A stretch of 14,589 bases of DNA from Desulfatitalea sp. (GTDB taxonomy: Bacteria > Desulfobacterota > Desulfobacteria > Desulfobacterales > Desulfosarcinaceae), in the NCBI GenBank assembly GCA_018224505.1, contig JAGTVD010000404.1:1-14589 (forward strand). The letters run 5' to 3'. Under the pieces are notes generated by a model. The model saw nothing but the letters and a program-made list of their open reading frames with translations, was not told the DNA's origin and did no database searches. The translations under genes and the position numbers were made by a program. Positions 13,965-14,589 of this stretch are shown here, piece after piece; the first letter of the stretch is position 1; each line of letters begins with the position of its first letter.

Positions 13965-14374
13965 TCGGGAACCGATTCGTTCTGACCGTTTTTACGGTGG
14001 CGCTATTGGCTCTCTTTGCCGCCGTTTCCACCGCCGCTCACATGGATAAAGTGCCGCGAATGTCCAAGGAGACGCTTAAAGAGATGCTGCATAGCCCCGA
14101 TGTGGTGATTCTCGACATTCGCATCGGCATCGATTGGAATGCCAGTGAATTTAAAATCCAGGGGTCCGAAAGGAGAGATCCGCGCCAGTTAGACACATGG
14201 AAGGATCAACTGGACAAAGAGAAAACAGTGGTTGTTTATTGCGCCTGACCCAACGAGGCAACCAGTGCCAGTTTGGCACATCGGCTGATCGAAATGGGTT
14301 TCACCAAAGTCTACGCACTCAAAGGCGGCTGGCGGGATTGGCAACGCTCCCAGTACCCCACCGAACCCAAATAG
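13961..14374 (+). CDS. Exported rhodanese-like selenoprotein (UGA codon 96 read as selenocysteine)
   Basis: The product is a single rhodanese domain (sulfur- or selenium-transferring fold), 137 residues if the UGA at 14246-14248 is read through. Residues 1-26 are a Sec signal peptide (MIGNRFVLTVFTVALLALFAA..), so it acts in the periplasm. The domain runs VPRMSKETLKEML, VVILDIR, WNASEFKIQG, KTVVVYCA-[UGA]-PNEATSASLAHRLIEMGFTK, then VYALKGGWRDWQ and a TEPK end, stopping at TAG 14372-14374. Both halves are in one frame, and the part after UGA is plainly the C-terminal half of the fold. Related rhodaneses, as I recall them, read YCACPNEA, with Cys at the UGA position. From residue 96 to the conserved GF are 16 residues, as from catalytic Cys to GY in GlpE, so residue 96 is the catalytic position. 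The ATG overlaps the permease stop (ATGA) after AAGGAG. A naive reading gives a 95-aa truncated protein. A nonsense mutation is the alternative. Confidence 0.85.
14246..14279 (+). promoter_or_regulatory. Candidate bacterial SECIS element at the in-frame UGA
   Basis: The UGA (14246-14248) is followed by a stem-loop with GTGCCA (14265-14270) pairing perfectly with TGGCAC (14274-14279) around loop GTT. The apical loop begins with G and lies 22 nt after the UGA. Published descriptions of bacterial SECIS elements call for a small stem-loop with G among the first loop bases, 16-37 nt from the UGA; this fits. CGA (14254-14256) and TCG (14281-14283) could add a lower helix. SelB binding is inferred. 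Confidence 0.7.
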
Positions 14375-14386
14375 ATGCGTTCCATC

Positions 14387-14417
14387 AAAAAGGGGCGCAC
14401 CCCCATGGGTGCGCCCC
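14387..14417 (-). terminator. Intrinsic terminator for phoU; also a hairpin for the rhodanese gene
   Basis: GGGGCGCACCC (14392-14402) and GGGTGCGCCCC (14407-14417) form a perfect 11-bp stem with a 4-nt loop. Read on the minus strand, the stem is followed by TTTTTGAT (from AAAAA at 14387-14391), a classic intrinsic terminator about 80 nt past the phoU stop. On the plus strand it lies 18 nt after the rhodanese stop but is followed only by CTTCTCT, so termination there would be weaker. Confidence 0.8.
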
Positions 14418-14495
14418 GCCTTCTCTCACATAAACCTCATCCCACAACCCCAAAAACCCAACAAACCCAACCAACCCAAAAAACCAAGCATACCC

Positions 14496-14589
14496 CTATA
14501 TCGTCCGCACCCCATGGCGCACGATCTCGCCTTCGATCAGGTAGATCACCTCTTCGGCGATATTGGTGCTGTGATCGGCCAGCCGCTCC
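14496..14589 (-). CDS. phoU: Phosphate-uptake regulator PhoU, C-terminal end (runs off window)
   Basis: Only the last 30 residues are in the window, read on the minus strand and ending at TAG (14496-14498). They read ERLADHSTNIAEE followed by VIYLIEGEIVRHGVRTI. E-R-x-x-D-H-x-x-N-I-A-E is the metal-binding signature that closes the second three-helix repeat of PhoU, and VIYL-x-x-G-x-x-(V/I)-R-H is the standard tail. PhoU links the Pst transporter to the PhoR sensor kinase and restrains phosphate uptake and the Pho regulon when phosphate is ample. Here it is convergent with the rhodanese gene instead of following pstB. More Pho genes may lie beyond the right edge. Confidence 0.9.
   Translation of the reverse strand, partial: ERLADHSTNIAEEVIYLIEGEIVRHGVRTI

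Noticed and set aside
13961..14248. Rhodanese gene as a truncated pseudogene ending at UGA
   Set aside because: The frame continues uninterrupted with a conserved C-terminal half, the stop is exactly at the active-site Cys position, and a SECIS-like hairpin follows. Kept as the alternative but less likely.

Overview
This window is GC-rich bacterial chromosome. The organism is probably a sulfate-reducing or related member of the Desulfobacterota (Desulfosarcina-like Desulfobacterales). That placement is an inference from three things: the long-form PstC and PstA permeases with big extracytoplasmic insertions, a Cys-to-UGA rhodanese typical of selenoprotein-rich deltaproteobacterial lineages, and general codon use. 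No rRNA, tRNA, IS element or CRISPR array was seen.

Layout. The left end (1-416, minus) is the start of an amidohydrolase-2 family enzyme, divergent from the next block. On the plus strand come a Kef-type cation/proton antiporter with a cytoplasmic RCK module (663-2819) and a MarC-family membrane protein (2859-3461), only 39 nt apart. A universal stress protein (3694-4164) and a glycerophosphodiester phosphodiesterase (4267-5055) follow. The intergenic region 5056-5419 holds a REP-like palindrome, an unbroken 36-unit tetranucleotide repeat with six GATC sites, and then three CTAACAATT boxes phased at 11/22 bp that look like a Pho box.

The pst phosphate-uptake operon follows: pstS (5420-6403), a strong stem-loop, long-form pstC (6560-9157), pstA (9154-10929, ATGA overlap) and pstB (10940-11845). 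PstS captures phosphate in the periplasm, PstC and PstA form the channel, and PstB powers it. After pstB lies an unusual nested inverted-repeat element (11851-11944), then a lipoprotein built from two tandem copies of a ~59-residue repeat (11976-12479) and a perfect hairpin. The C-terminus of phoU, the regulator usually cotranscribed with pst, sits at the right edge on the opposite strand (14496-14589).

Between the pst block and phoU is a two-gene unit: an APC-superfamily-like permease (12672-13964) overlapping by ATGA an exported rhodanese-like protein (13961-14374). A conventional reading ends this last gene at a UGA (14246-14248). The same frame continues without a break through the rest of the rhodanese domain, the UGA sits at the position expected for the catalytic cysteine, and a stem-loop with a G at the start of its apical loop follows at the right distance for a bacterial SECIS. 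I therefore read it as a selenocysteine-containing rhodanese, the main discovery candidate of the window. A strong hairpin with a U-tract on the minus strand separates it from convergent phoU.
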